64,000 nucleotides of DNA from Anderseniella sp039978075. GTDB taxonomy: Bacteria > Pseudomonadota > Alphaproteobacteria > Rhizobiales > Aestuariivirgaceae. The translations under genes were made by a program, and so were the position numbers. Location: contig JBDWCA010000015.1 of NCBI GenBank assembly GCA_039978075.1, positions 248,001-312,000 on the forward strand, read 5' to 3'. The notes beneath the pieces were generated by a model. That model was not told the DNA's origin and made no database searches. It saw only the letters and a program-made list of their open reading frames with translations. Shown here piece after piece: positions 44,413 through 53,501 of this stretch (its first letter is position 1; the number at the start of each line of letters is the position of its first letter).

Positions 44413-45506
44413 GCCTGGCTGCCTCCATCTCTGTCCCGGGCTTCGCCTGTCAGCCGGTCAGTTGAATTCATGCGATTGCGCCAGCGCTCCCAAAGACCGA
44501 GAATGCCGTCCGGCGACCAGAACACAATGACAAGAAACACCAGGCCGACAAGCAACTGAAAGCGCTCGCCCGACAGTCCAATCGACACCATGAAATCGAG
44601 CGCGAAGGTTCTGAGCAGCACATAAATGATGGCACCGATGAACGGGCCGACAGGGCGCGCCAGTCCGCCGATAACGGCAATGATCAGTATATCAATTGCC
44701 GGACCGACCCCTGCCGTTCCAGGAGACACCTGGCCGTTCAGCCAGACCAGAAGAATACCGGCGACAGCCGCAATAAAGCTGGCAAAGACATAGGCCGCGA
44801 TCCGGTGCGCAGTGACGTTGTAACCCAGTGCCTCCATGCGCCGGGCATTGTCGCGTACACCCTGCAGCGCCAAACCGAACGGCGCGCGCGACACATACAA
44901 AACCGACAGATAAGCAACCGCTGCCCAGAACAGCGTCAGGTAGTAAAACGGCGTCGGCTGGCGCCAGTCGACACCAAACAGTTCCGGAGGCTTGACCCCG
45001 TTGAACCCGGAAAACCCATTGAACAGCACATAGTTCTGACGGGTGAAATAGAAGAAGGCTGACGCGATGGCCAGCGTGATCATGATCGTATAAATACCCT
45101 CGGTGCGCACCGCCAAGGCGCCGGTCAATGTGCCGAAGGCGGTGGCAATGATCAGCGCGATCGGGATCGCGACCCACCATGGCCAACCCAGCGAAATCTG
45201 TGTAATGGCGCTGTCACCGAAGATTGCCAGCATGTAGGCCGCAGACGCAGCCACTGACATCTGCACCAGGGACACCATGCCGCCATAACCGCCAAGGAAC
45301 ATCAGGCTGAGAGCAATCATGCCCAGAATGAGCGCCCAGCCGAACACCTGGAACAGCATGAAAGGCCCGACCAGAACCGGCAGCAGCAGCATGATTGCAC
45401 CGACAAACCAGTACGGCGTCGGGATTGAACTCAACGACAATCCGGACCACCAGGATTGCTGCTTGTCGCTGATCGGCGCTGTGCTTGTGTCTTCGGTCAC
45501 GGCCAT
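44409..45506 (-). CDS. livM: Branched-chain-type ABC permease LivM
   Basis: The 365-residue membrane protein has about nine or ten helices and the LivM cores SLMFLGGYGGMVSLVQM and RDNARRMEALGYNV, the EAA-like loop contacting LivG/F. It forms the translocation path with LivH, whose gene ends 6 bases upstream. The hydrophilic N-terminal 25 residues are a small extension. Confidence 0.92.
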   Translation of the reverse strand: MAVTEDTSTAPISDKQQSWWSGLSLSSIPTPYWFVGAIMLLLPVLVGPFMLFQVFGWALILGMIALSLMFLGGYGGMVSLVQMSVAASAAYMLAIFGDSAITQISLGWPWWVAIPIALIIATAFGTLTGALAVRTEGIYTIMITLAIASAFFYFTRQNYVLFNGFSGFNGVKPPELFGVDWRQPTPFYYLTLFWAAVAYLSVLYVSRAPFGLALQGVRDNARRMEALGYNVTAHRIAAYVFASFIAAVAGILLVWLNGQVSPGTAGVGPAIDILIIAVIGGLARPVGPFIGAIIYVLLRTFALDFMVSIGLSGERFQLLVGLVFLVIVFWSPDGILGLWERWRNRMNSTDRLTGEARDRDGGSQA

Positions 45507-45512
45507 CAGCTT

Positions 45513-46526
45513 CTAGCGCCTCTCGCCAAGCAGGCCCTGCGGCCTGAACGCCAGCACCACCACCATGATCAGGAAGGTGAGCACAACAGCGTAGGTTGGC
45601 ATGTAAACCGAGCCGAACTGTTCGGCCAGCCCGATCAACAGGGCACCGAGCGCTGCTCCAGGGATCGATCCCATGCCGCCGACAATCACGACTACCAGCG
45701 AGGCAAGCAGGAAGCGGGTATCTTCGCCAGGCGCCAGTGACTGGAAGGTACCGCCTACCACGCCGGCAACACCGGCAAGGCCCGCACCAAAGGCAAACAC
45801 CAGCACAAACACCCGCTGGATGCGTACACCGGTGGCAGACAGCATGTCACGATCATCGACACCGGCGCGGATCAGCATGCCGATGCGGGTCTTGTTAAGC
45901 GACAGCCACATGGCAAAGCCGATGACAATCGATGCCGCGAGAATGACAAGCCGTACAAACGGATATTTCAGGAAAACCGCTTCACCACTGCTTTTCACCG
46001 CCGTCACGATGGGCAGTTGAATGGGCCCCGACAACCAGTCCGGCGTCAGTATCTGGTAGAAATCACCGCCCCAGTACCACAGCATCAGGTCGGCCACGAC
46101 GATGGAGATACCGATCGTCACCAGGGTCTGGCGTAAATCCTGTCCTTCCATTCGCTGAAACACCAGCACCTGCAGCAACACGCCCATGGCCCCGACAACG
46201 ACAAACACCACGACGAAGCTGAGTAGCCACCAGCCTGTGGTATTGGCTACGTCGTAACCGATGTAACCGCCAAGCAGATACAGCGAGCCGTGCGCCAGGT
46301 TGACGTTTTTCATCAGACCGAAGATCAGAGTGAAGCCGCTGGCAACCAGGAAGTACAGCGCGCCCAGCGTGACGCCATTGAACAGGGCGTTCAGAAAGAT
46401 TTTCTTGCGCCCGAAAGTGTCAACAAACCCGGGAGGCCATGGCGCGAAAATCGCCCAGATCAGAAAACAGATGGCCAGCACAATGATCAGCGACCAGTAC
46501 GGGTTGCGTGCCATGAAGTTCTTCAT
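45513..46526 (-). CDS. livH: Branched-chain-type ABC permease LivH
   Basis: The 337-residue permease has the LivH signatures FNGVTLGALYFLVASGFTLI, NLAHGSLYLLGGYIG and RAGVDDRDMLSATG. It begins with an additional hydrophobic helix (WSLIIVLAICFLIWAIFA). It is the first gene of the livHMGF set and follows the araC-type regulator gene by 199 bases, where its promoter should lie. Confidence 0.92.
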   Translation of the reverse strand: MKNFMARNPYWSLIIVLAICFLIWAIFAPWPPGFVDTFGRKKIFLNALFNGVTLGALYFLVASGFTLIFGLMKNVNLAHGSLYLLGGYIGYDVANTTGWWLLSFVVVFVVVGAMGVLLQVLVFQRMEGQDLRQTLVTIGISIVVADLMLWYWGGDFYQILTPDWLSGPIQLPIVTAVKSSGEAVFLKYPFVRLVILAASIVIGFAMWLSLNKTRIGMLIRAGVDDRDMLSATGVRIQRVFVLVFAFGAGLAGVAGVVGGTFQSLAPGEDTRFLLASLVVVIVGGMGSIPGAALGALLIGLAEQFGSVYMPTYAVVLTFLIMVVVLAFRPQGLLGERR

Positions 46527-46725
46527 GCAGCACCCGCCCGGCAGCAGCCTTCACATGTCTGCAAACAGTTCGTGAACTTGTGTCGCCCTGCCATGATCAA
46601 TACGTATTCCTCCGTCCGGAAGTGTACATTGCACTACCAGATTCCACACAATCATAGGAGCAGGTGCACGCGAATGCATACCTGACAGTCTTATGGTCTT
46701 GTAATTGATCGCAAATTTATCGGGT

Positions 46726-47562
46726 TTAAGCCGACAATTGTGCCACTCTGCGATAATCGGATGGTGGAATACCGACATTTGACGCAAAGAATCGGGTGAA
46801 GCTGGCTTGTGACGAGAAGCCCAGATCGAGCCCGATCGAGGTGACCGCGTCGCTGGATTGGGTCAGCCGCTCTATGGCTGTCTCCATCCGCAAGGTGTTC
46901 AGGTAGATGTTGGGTGTCAGCCCGATATTCTCCTTGAACAGCTTGAAAAAATGCGGCCGCGAGATACCTGCACCACGCGCAATGGAATCCAGCAGAATGC
47001 TCTCGCCCTCGCCCAGACGGGATTTCATCAGCTTGATGGAATTGCGGATCCGGAAATCCCGCAACATGGCGACAGGCATTTCATCCTGAACCGCGCCGGA
47101 ACTGGATTTCCAGCTTTGATTGTAGGACTCCTGGGTAAGCTCAAATACGCAGGCCTGGATCAATTCCCCGCAGGCATCGTCCAAAAGCAGTCGCGACGTC
47201 TGATGCACCAATTGCCGAACCGGTGCCGACATCTCGATCAGCGACGAGCCGAAATTCAAACCGAAGCGGGCGTGCTTCGACATTTCAAGGAACCATTCAG
47301 GCCGAATATACATGACCAGGAAAAGCGACCCGTTCTCGAGGTCGCCGGGATGAAAACTGTGGGGCTGCCACGGACTGACCGCAGCACCGGAAGCCAGGTC
47401 CAGATCGTGCCGGACACCTTCGACCGCCATGCCGCCATGCTTGCCGCTGACATAGAACACCAGGTGACCTTCACGATGCGCGTGGGTCGCCAGTTCCCGG
47501 TCAAGCTGATACAGCGTAACACGGCCAAACACACCGTGATACACGGCCAAAGCTCTACTCAT
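46726..47562 (-). CDS. AraC-family transcriptional regulator
   Basis: The 278 residues have an N-terminal cupin-type sensor (HAHREGHLVFYVSG) and two C-terminal helix-turn-helix motifs: ISRPHFFKLFKENIGLTPN near 210 and SIGLDLGFSSQASFTRFF near 245. It sits between the aldehyde dehydrogenase and livH genes on the same strand and is the only regulator in the 24-kb block, so it probably controls it. The ATG at 47562 has GGGAGGAAA upstream; a TTG at 47577 is a poorer start. Confidence 0.9.
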   Translation of the reverse strand: MSRALAVYHGVFGRVTLYQLDRELATHAHREGHLVFYVSGKHGGMAVEGVRHDLDLASGAAVSPWQPHSFHPGDLENGSLFLVMYIRPEWFLEMSKHARFGLNFGSSLIEMSAPVRQLVHQTSRLLLDDACGELIQACVFELTQESYNQSWKSSSGAVQDEMPVAMLRDFRIRNSIKLMKSRLGEGESILLDSIARGAGISRPHFFKLFKENIGLTPNIYLNTLRMETAIERLTQSSDAVTSIGLDLGFSSQASFTRFFASNVGIPPSDYRRVAQLSA

Positions 47563-47706
47563 CGTTTCCTCCCGCAACTGTGCGCGGCTTATTATTCTGC
47601 TTGTTTTGCAGCTATTTTTTCCAAATCATGGCCAAGCAGGAGCAATTCAGCAAGTGGAATCTCAGCCTTCGGGATTTCCACAAGTGCGTAAGTGGCCCCG
47701 AAAACG

Positions 47707-49155
47707 TCACGCGGACGTGTAGGCCGTCTTCACCGTAGTGTGGAATTCCGCTGCATACCGGCCCTGTTCACGGGGTCCGTAGCTGGAGCCCTTCGCACCA
47801 CCAAACGGTACATGATAATCGACACCTGCGGTGGGCAGGTTGACCATCACCATGCCGGCCTGCGCATTGCGTTTGTAATGCGTTGCGTGTTTCAGGCTCT
47901 GGGTGCAGATGCCGGATGACAGGCCAAACGGTGTATCATTGGCAACCTGCAGGGCTTCTTCATAGTCGCGAACCCGGATCACCGACGCCACCGGACCAAA
48001 CACTTCTTCCGCGTTGATACGCATGTCATTGCGGGTATCGGTAAACAGGGCCGGCTGCATATAGAAACCGGTCTTGTCACGCTTCAAGCGCTCACCACCA
48101 ACGCGCAATGTGGCCCCTTCCCTGCGGCCGATCTCAACATAATCAAGGTCCTGCTGCAGTTGTCTCTCGTCCACCACCGGACCGATCTGGGTTCGGCTGT
48201 CCAGCGCATCTCCGACATTCAGGTCCCTGATCCGTGACGCGCAGGCCTCCACAAACCGGCTGTGAATACCCTCGGTGACGACCAGGCGCGAAGACGCCGT
48301 GCACCGCTGTCCGGTTGAGAAGAACGCGCCCTGAACAGCGCAATCAACCGCCACCTCAAGATCGGCGTCATCCAGCACCACCAGCGGGTTCTTACCACCC
48401 ATTTCCAGTTGGAACTTCCGCATGTGACGCACGCTTGCCTGTGCCACGCGCTCGCCTGTGCCTTGAGAACCGGTGAAGGTAATCGCCTTGACGCGGGCAT
48501 CATCCAGCATGGCCTGCCCCACCACCGAGCCCGGCCCGTTAACCAGGTTGATGGTGCCCGGCGGCATGCCTGCCCGGTGCAGGATGTCTACAATCGCCCA
48601 TGCGCATCCCGGCACCAGTTCAGCCGGCTTGAACACCACCGGATTGCCATAACAGATTGCCGGTGCAATTTTCCAGGCAGGGATGGCAATGGGAAAATTC
48701 CATGGTGTAATGATGCCGACCACACCGACCGGCTCACGGGTGATTTCAACATCCACACCGGCCCGGACGGACGGCAGTTTTTCACCCGCCAGGCGCAATG
48801 TTTCTCCGGCAAAAAAGTTGAAAATCTGAGCGGCGCGCACGGTCTCGCCGATACCTTCGGCCAGGGTCTTGCCTTCTTCACGCGCCAACAGTCGCCCGAT
48901 GTCTTCACGCCTTGCCATGATCTCATCGCTGGCAGTGCGCAAGATGTCATGCCTCGCCTGGATGCCGCTTCTTGCCCAGTCGTGTGCGGCCGCATCTGCC
49001 GCGGCAATCGCTGTCTCGACATCATCAGTTGTCGCGGTAGCATAATGCCCGATGATGTCATCAACATCGGACGGGTTGATATTGGCAGATGCATGCTCTG
49101 CAACCTGCCATTGTCCGCCTATCAGATTTGGTTTTACCTCAGCCATGTCACTCAC
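47707..49155 (-). CDS. NAD(P)-dependent aldehyde dehydrogenase
   Basis: The 482-residue ALDH has ITPWNFPIAIP, FTGSQGTGE, the catalytic Glu in ELEMGGKNP (near 255) and Cys in TGQRCTASS (near 288). It is closest in look to ketoglutarate-semialdehyde and succinate-semialdehyde dehydrogenases. The GTG at 49155 has GGAG 7 bases upstream and is preferred to the ATG at 49146. It lies between the solute-binding protein and regulator genes, so it likely oxidises an aldehyde intermediate of the same pathway. Confidence 0.9.
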   Translation of the reverse strand: MSDMAEVKPNLIGGQWQVAEHASANINPSDVDDIIGHYATATTDDVETAIAAADAAAHDWARSGIQARHDILRTASDEIMARREDIGRLLAREEGKTLAEGIGETVRAAQIFNFFAGETLRLAGEKLPSVRAGVDVEITREPVGVVGIITPWNFPIAIPAWKIAPAICYGNPVVFKPAELVPGCAWAIVDILHRAGMPPGTINLVNGPGSVVGQAMLDDARVKAITFTGSQGTGERVAQASVRHMRKFQLEMGGKNPLVVLDDADLEVAVDCAVQGAFFSTGQRCTASSRLVVTEGIHSRFVEACASRIRDLNVGDALDSRTQIGPVVDERQLQQDLDYVEIGRREGATLRVGGERLKRDKTGFYMQPALFTDTRNDMRINAEEVFGPVASVIRVRDYEEALQVANDTPFGLSSGICTQSLKHATHYKRNAQAGMVMVNLPTAGVDYHVPFGGAKGSSYGPREQGRYAAEFHTTVKTAYTSA

Positions 49156-49235
49156 TCTGCCGCTCCAAGAATTCAGGGCGCCCCCAATTTTTCGGAGACG
49201 CCCTGGATAGTTCAGGTCATGTCAAAAAGCAGTAA

Positions 49236-50483
49236 TCAGAACTTCTTGCATTCCGGCACATCGCGCGACGGCAGGCCGACTGTCTTGAAGACTTCCGGAT
49301 CGATGCCAAGTGTCTGGTTTACATTCGGAATGATCTTCACCAGCTTGTTGACCAGATTGCCACCTTCTTCAACCACTTCGGTTACAAAGTTGGTACCGAT
49401 GGCCTGACGATTGCTGTCCAGCGTGATCTTGCCGTTTGGCGCATCAAGTTCCAGTGTTGCCAGGCACTGACGCAGAGCCTTGTGGCCATCGCCAAGTTCA
49501 CCCTTGATCTGATCCATGCAGGACTTCATGGCATTGAAGGCGTTGTAATAACCGGTTGCCAGCAATGACGGGCTCGGGAAGCGCTTTTCAGGAGGGAATG
49601 CATCCTGGTAGGTCTTCACGAAGGCCTGCCATTTTTCATTGTCCCAGGTATCCGCCTGTGGACCGGAACCCGGTGTTCCGATAAGTGCATCCTTGGCCTT
49701 GCCCTTTGAAGACAGCACGGTGCCGTCAATCATGATTGTACCACCGATGAGTTTGGCGTCACCACCAGCCTGCTGGTACTGATTGAGGAAGTTCACAGCG
49801 TCACCGCCACCAAGACCGAGGTAAATCGCGTCCACGTCATCCGGCAGCGATGCAATGATTGAGGCAAAGTCCTTGGTACCCAATGGCACCCACAGGCGCT
49901 CGGTGATCTGCCCACCCGCACCACAGAATTCCAGCGCAAAGCCGAACACCTGAGTGTAGATGAAAGAATAGTCTTCACCGATAGTGGCGACTGTCTTGTA
50001 GCCCTTCTCGTTGAATACATACTCACCAAGACCCGCTGACCATTGCGCGCCGTCCATGTTGAAGCGGAAAAAGTTTTCCGACGGGGTCACATAGGTTGTT
50101 TCCTGGGCACCGGAGATACCATTGATGAACGTAACCTGCGGCTGGGTTTTCGAATAGTCGCGGATGGCGATGCCTTCCGAACCGGAAAGCGGACCGATGA
50201 TGATATCGACCTTGTCCTGTTCCACAAGCTTGCGGGCCGCGCGAAGAGCACTGTCCGGGCTGGCGTCGCTGGATCCGATAATGACCTCGATTTCACGGCC
50301 ACCGGCCATGGCCTTGGCCTCTTTCATGGCAACTTGAAAACCACGCTGGCCGTCTTCGCCAAGCACGGTGTAGGTTCCTTCAAGCGTCGCCATGAAGCCG
50401 ATCTTGAGCTTGTCGGCAGCCTGAGCCGACCCGGCTGCGAGAACCGCAGCGGCGGCGACAGTTGAAATTAGCAATTTGCGCAT
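49236..50483 (-). CDS. Periplasmic substrate-binding protein of the Liv-type ABC importer
   Basis: The product is 415 residues. A signal peptide (LLISTVAAAAVLAAGSAQAA) is followed by a type I periplasmic binding fold: KIGFMATLEGTYTVLGEDGQRGFQVA, IIGPLSGSEGIAIRDY and TIGEDYSF. It delivers the ligand to LivHMGF encoded about 3 kb downstream. Being first in the block, it probably carries the main promoter in the preceding 204 bases. GGGAGGAAG precedes the ATG. Confidence 0.92.
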   Translation of the reverse strand: MRKLLISTVAAAAVLAAGSAQAADKLKIGFMATLEGTYTVLGEDGQRGFQVAMKEAKAMAGGREIEVIIGSSDASPDSALRAARKLVEQDKVDIIIGPLSGSEGIAIRDYSKTQPQVTFINGISGAQETTYVTPSENFFRFNMDGAQWSAGLGEYVFNEKGYKTVATIGEDYSFIYTQVFGFALEFCGAGGQITERLWVPLGTKDFASIIASLPDDVDAIYLGLGGGDAVNFLNQYQQAGGDAKLIGGTIMIDGTVLSSKGKAKDALIGTPGSGPQADTWDNEKWQAFVKTYQDAFPPEKRFPSPSLLATGYYNAFNAMKSCMDQIKGELGDGHKALRQCLATLELDAPNGKITLDSNRQAIGTNFVTEVVEEGGNLVNKLVKIIPNVNQTLGIDPEVFKTVGLPSRDVPECKKF

Positions 50484-50687
50484 AATAGTCTTCCTCCCAT
50501 TAAGGCATGTGCGTCATGCACCAGAAAAACCGCGTCGTTTATCGCGCGATTGAACCAAGCGTAAGCAGCAGATCGTCCGTAACAAGCCCAAAGAGTGCTG
50601 ACTTGTAACCCTAAGTCTCTTTTTTGGCGCGGCGCACTTGTCACAAAAGCTGGTGAAAACCCGGTCAATCATGGCATTCCGGCACCT

Positions 50688-50993
50688 TCAGGCGCTGTTT
50701 TCTATGTCATAGACCTGAACCTTGCTCCACTGGCTTGCGCAGGTTTCCAGAAACATCTGGTGCGCCTGTCCGGCCTGATAGGCATCGTGGCTGGCAAGGT
50801 CTGAAAACTTCAGCACCACCGCGTAATCATAACTGCTGTCAATCACTGCCCGGCTGGTGGCGGCCGGTTTCCCGATCTGGCGTTCCAGCACATTGGGGTC
50901 ACGGGTCAGGAGATCCAGACCGTTTTCAAACTGCCGGACTTGCTCGGGACCGGTCGTCTTCCACAACCAGAAGAACACAGTGTGTATATGCAT
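50688..50993 (-). CDS. Dabb-family (stress-responsive A/B barrel) protein
   Basis: The product is 101 residues. It starts HIHTVFFWLWK, with YDYAVVLKFSDLASHDAYQAGQAHQMF at the core, the ferredoxin-like Dabb dimer fold. Members include small aromatic-polyketide or heme-type enzymes and proteins of unknown role. The ATG at 50993 is preferred to a TTG at 51005. It lies upstream of the big catabolic block on the same strand, but 204 bases apart. Confidence 0.8.
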   Translation of the reverse strand: MHIHTVFFWLWKTTGPEQVRQFENGLDLLTRDPNVLERQIGKPAATSRAVIDSSYDYAVVLKFSDLASHDAYQAGQAHQMFLETCASQWSKVQVYDIENSA

Positions 50994-51080
50994 GGACTTT
51001 CCCAACCTTTATTGCCGCTCCGGCTGGATGAAACAATGGCATGGTCATCTGCGTCCGAAACTCACAACTGAAGTGAATAT

Positions 51081-51134
51081 CCTGCGTCTGTAGCAGGCGC
51101 GGTCTGAAAAGACCTTACTTATAGTAGGTTTTTC
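51081..51134 (+). terminator. Run of three hairpins ending in a T-tract
   Basis: CCTGC-N7-GCAGG (51081-51097), GGTCT-GAAA-AGACC (51101-51114) and a CCTTACT/AGTAGG stem with one bulge (51113-51128) followed by five T. The last has terminator form on the plus strand, but no annotated plus-strand gene ends here, so a small RNA is possible. Confidence 0.4.
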
Positions 51135-51264
51135 GAAACGTGACCGTGGTCGGCAATCACGGGGGAGTTGTCAATATGCCGGTCCCGCTCCATCCATGGT
51201 GACTGGCACGTTTTTCATCTGTAAGCTGGTGTGTCAGCACTGATAAGAAAACAGAGGAAATGTT

Positions 51265-51597
51265 ATGGCCGTTTACCTGATCGCAAATGTCAAAGTCACC
51301 GATGATGCGTGGATCCCCGACTATGCCGCGAACGTACATGATATTGTTCACAAACACGGCGGCGAGTATCTGTCGAGAAGCGCAAACATTACCTCACTCG
51401 AAGGCGACGCCCCGGATACCACACTGATCGCTATCCTCAAGTTTCCGTCGATGGACGCCGCGAAGTCGTTCGCAAGCGACCCGGAATATGCACCCTATGG
51501 CAAAGCTCGCAGCGCCGGCAGCGAAAGCCAGTTTTACATCATTGATGATACCGATGTCGCCGGATCAATCCCGTATCTGGCAAAGGCCTCAGAATAA
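51265..51597 (+). CDS. DUF1330 protein
   Basis: The 110-residue ferredoxin-like protein reads MAVYLIANVKVTD at the start, then KHGGEYLSRSANI and LKFPSMDAAKSFASDPEYAPY, all hallmarks of DUF1330. These are small cytoplasmic proteins of unknown role, related in fold to Dabb. GAGGAAATG lies before the ATG. It converges on the next gene and is divergent from the Dabb gene. Confidence 0.88.
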   Translation: MAVYLIANVKVTDDAWIPDYAANVHDIVHKHGGEYLSRSANITSLEGDAPDTTLIAILKFPSMDAAKSFASDPEYAPYGKARSAGSESQFYIIDDTDVAGSIPYLAKASE

Positions 51598-51603
51598 TCG
51601 GAC

Positions 51604-52110
51604 TTACGCGGCCATGGCCGCTATCACAGCCTCGAATGACGGACGCAACTTGCCGGTTCCCTCTGAAATAGCCTGGGAGTTGGCCGCCAGCAGGTTCATG
51701 GCATAGTCATATTCCTGCTCAAACTGCGGCAGTTCTTCATCCAGGAATGAGAACAGCAGCACGATCCGCCAGTCCGCTGAGGTTTTTGCCAGGTCGAGAA
51801 CTTCAGGGGTGCTCTCCAGTTCCATTTCCATAACGCGGTAATAGAAGTTCTCGCGCAGAAGACGTTTCTTCAGGTCCTGAAGGTCAGCAAACAACTGCTG
51901 TACCTGTGCCTCCACACAATGCGGCGCTGAGTATTCAAGCCTGATACATTTGCGGGCACTTGCAGTAACTTCCTGCGCCCAGCGAAACGATTCCGGGAAT
52001 TCTTTTGCCAGGACCACGGCTAAAGAGCCGTTAGTCCGGGTTTCGTCTGGTTGCCACTCTTGTTCACCAACAGACACATGTAACGCTGATACCGCCAACT
52101 CGCCCTCCAC
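51604..52110 (-). CDS. Helical cytoplasmic protein of unknown function
   Basis: The 168 residues lack signal peptide and membrane segments. They are predicted helical and acidic (AEVQQLFADLQDLKKRLL-like stretches, YRVMEMELESTPEVL). I recognise no family. The listed start is a GTG; other GTG or TTG codons nearby make the N-terminus uncertain, and GGAGGG falls just after this GTG, so a start some residues later is possible. It converges on the DUF1330 gene with a 6-base gap. Confidence 0.6.
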   Translation of the reverse strand: MEGELAVSALHVSVGEQEWQPDETRTNGSLAVVLAKEFPESFRWAQEVTASARKCIRLEYSAPHCVEAQVQQLFADLQDLKKRLLRENFYYRVMEMELESTPEVLDLAKTSADWRIVLLFSFLDEELPQFEQEYDYAMNLLAANSQAISEGTGKLRPSFEAVIAAMAA

Positions 52111-52375
52111 TGTCTAACTCACCCAACTCCGGGTTGTTTTCGTTGGGTCAACCAGAATTCAACTCCACGATTTCGTCAACACATTGCGTCAAGTTACGAA
52201 CACATTACCGTCATATTTGCCTAAAACAGAACACTTTCACCTGTTCTCAGACGTCGATTGTGCATAACTTCCACCGCGCACGCAGTGTGATGAATGTCAC
52301 ATTCCTCGATCCTGGCCTGTGCAATGTTGAGGTTAACAAAACAACAAGAACGTCTCGTCTTGAAGGAACGCAAAG

Positions 52376-52531
52376 ATGACCAGGCAACACCACACCAGCT
52401 TCACCAGAGCCATTTTGAAGTCCACACAGCGCCTGCTGCGCGCCAACTCAAACGGCAATCTTCTGGCCAGCAATCATATTGACGCACGCACAATGAGAGA
52501 TATCGGCATCAGCCGGGTCGGAATGTCGTAA
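52376..52531 (+). CDS. Small DUF1127-like protein (51 residues)
   Basis: An ATG at 52376 with AAGGA about 9 bases upstream opens a 51-codon frame ending at TAA 52529-52531. The product is basic and ends ARTMRDIGISRVGMS, matching the LRDIGLSR C-terminal signature of DUF1127/YjiS proteins. The family includes small arginine-rich proteins affecting RNA and phosphate or carbon metabolism in alphaproteobacteria. A strong terminator follows 40 bases later, supporting a real short transcript. Confidence 0.75.
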   Translation: MTRQHHTSFTRAILKSTQRLLRANSNGNLLASNHIDARTMRDIGISRVGMS

Positions 52532-52570
52532 GCGTCACCTGCCCTCCTCCAAAATTTCCCTGCAACTCTT

Positions 52571-52597
52571 CCCCGGGCTACCAGCCCGGGGTTTTTC
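52571..52597 (+). terminator. Intrinsic terminator after the DUF1127-like gene
   Basis: CCCCGGGCT (52571-52579), a 3-base loop and AGCCCGGGG (52583-52591) are followed by five T. The stem could also serve the convergent EamA gene. Confidence 0.93.
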
Positions 52598-52623
52598 GTA
52601 ACGGGTGTTTTTGTTGTGAGAAA

Positions 52624-53469
52624 TCAGGCCGTAGCCAGCAGCACGATGCCTATGACCACGAACACGACTGATACCATGCGCAGTTTCCATGGCCGCTCGC
52701 CAAACCACACAACCCCGATCAGCGCTGCGATTATGACGCTCGATTCGCGGATTGCCGACACGGTACCCAGTGAGGTAAGGCTCTTGGCATAGATCGCCAG
52801 CCCATACGCCAGTGCCGAAATCAGTCCGCCGCCGATGCCGATCAGATAGTTTTTCATTGGATAATCGCGCAACTTGTCCCACCGCATGCCCAGCAGGACG
52901 GCGGTCGATACTGCTTCCAGAGCAAACAGCCAGCCAATGTATCCGAGCGGACTTCCAGAAGCCCGCACGCCCATGCCGTCAACCACGGAATAAGAGGCAA
53001 TGGTGATGCCGGTAAACACGGCAGCCGCCAGCGCGCTGGCATTGATCCTGGTGCCACGTCCGCCAAAGGTCTGGGCACCAATTGCAATTGATATTATTAG
53101 AATGCCAGCCCACGCCACCGGCGGCAGGACTTCGCCTGCAAAAAACTGGGCACCCAGCGCCACCAGCACTGGCGCTACGCCGCGTGCAATCGGATAGACC
53201 TGGCTAAGGTCTCCGAACCGGTAGGCTACCAGCAGAAAGCCGTAGTAAAAGTAGTGAATAAAAGTCGAAGCGGCAATAAACGGCCAGGCTTCGCGCGCCG
53301 GTGGCAGGTACAGCACCACCATGACGATGCCGACCAGACCGTGTCCCAGGTTGATCAGCCCAAGAGTGATCACCCGGTCGGTGGATCCTTTCACCACGGC
53401 ATTCCACACCGCGTGCAGCACGGCTGCGCACAGGATAAGCCCTATGGCAAATTGAGTTGGCGCGCCCAT
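52624..53469 (-). CDS. EamA/DMT-family transporter
   Basis: The 281 residues hold ten hydrophobic helices in two EamA repeats, with HAVWNAVVKGS in helix 1, YPIARGVAPVLVALGAQ in the first repeat and ESSVIIAALIGVVWFGE in the second. Drug/metabolite transporters usually export amino acids or metabolites. It is the last gene on the strand after pbfA (32-base gap), so it may belong to the phosphonate block. Confidence 0.87.
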   Translation of the reverse strand: MGAPTQFAIGLILCAAVLHAVWNAVVKGSTDRVITLGLINLGHGLVGIVMVVLYLPPAREAWPFIAASTFIHYFYYGFLLVAYRFGDLSQVYPIARGVAPVLVALGAQFFAGEVLPPVAWAGILIISIAIGAQTFGGRGTRINASALAAAVFTGITIASYSVVDGMGVRASGSPLGYIGWLFALEAVSTAVLLGMRWDKLRDYPMKNYLIGIGGGLISALAYGLAIYAKSLTSLGTVSAIRESSVIIAALIGVVWFGERPWKLRMVSVVFVVIGIVLLATA

Positions 53470-53501
53470 TCAGGTGTGTCCGGTGGTCGGATTGGCGAGT
53501 G

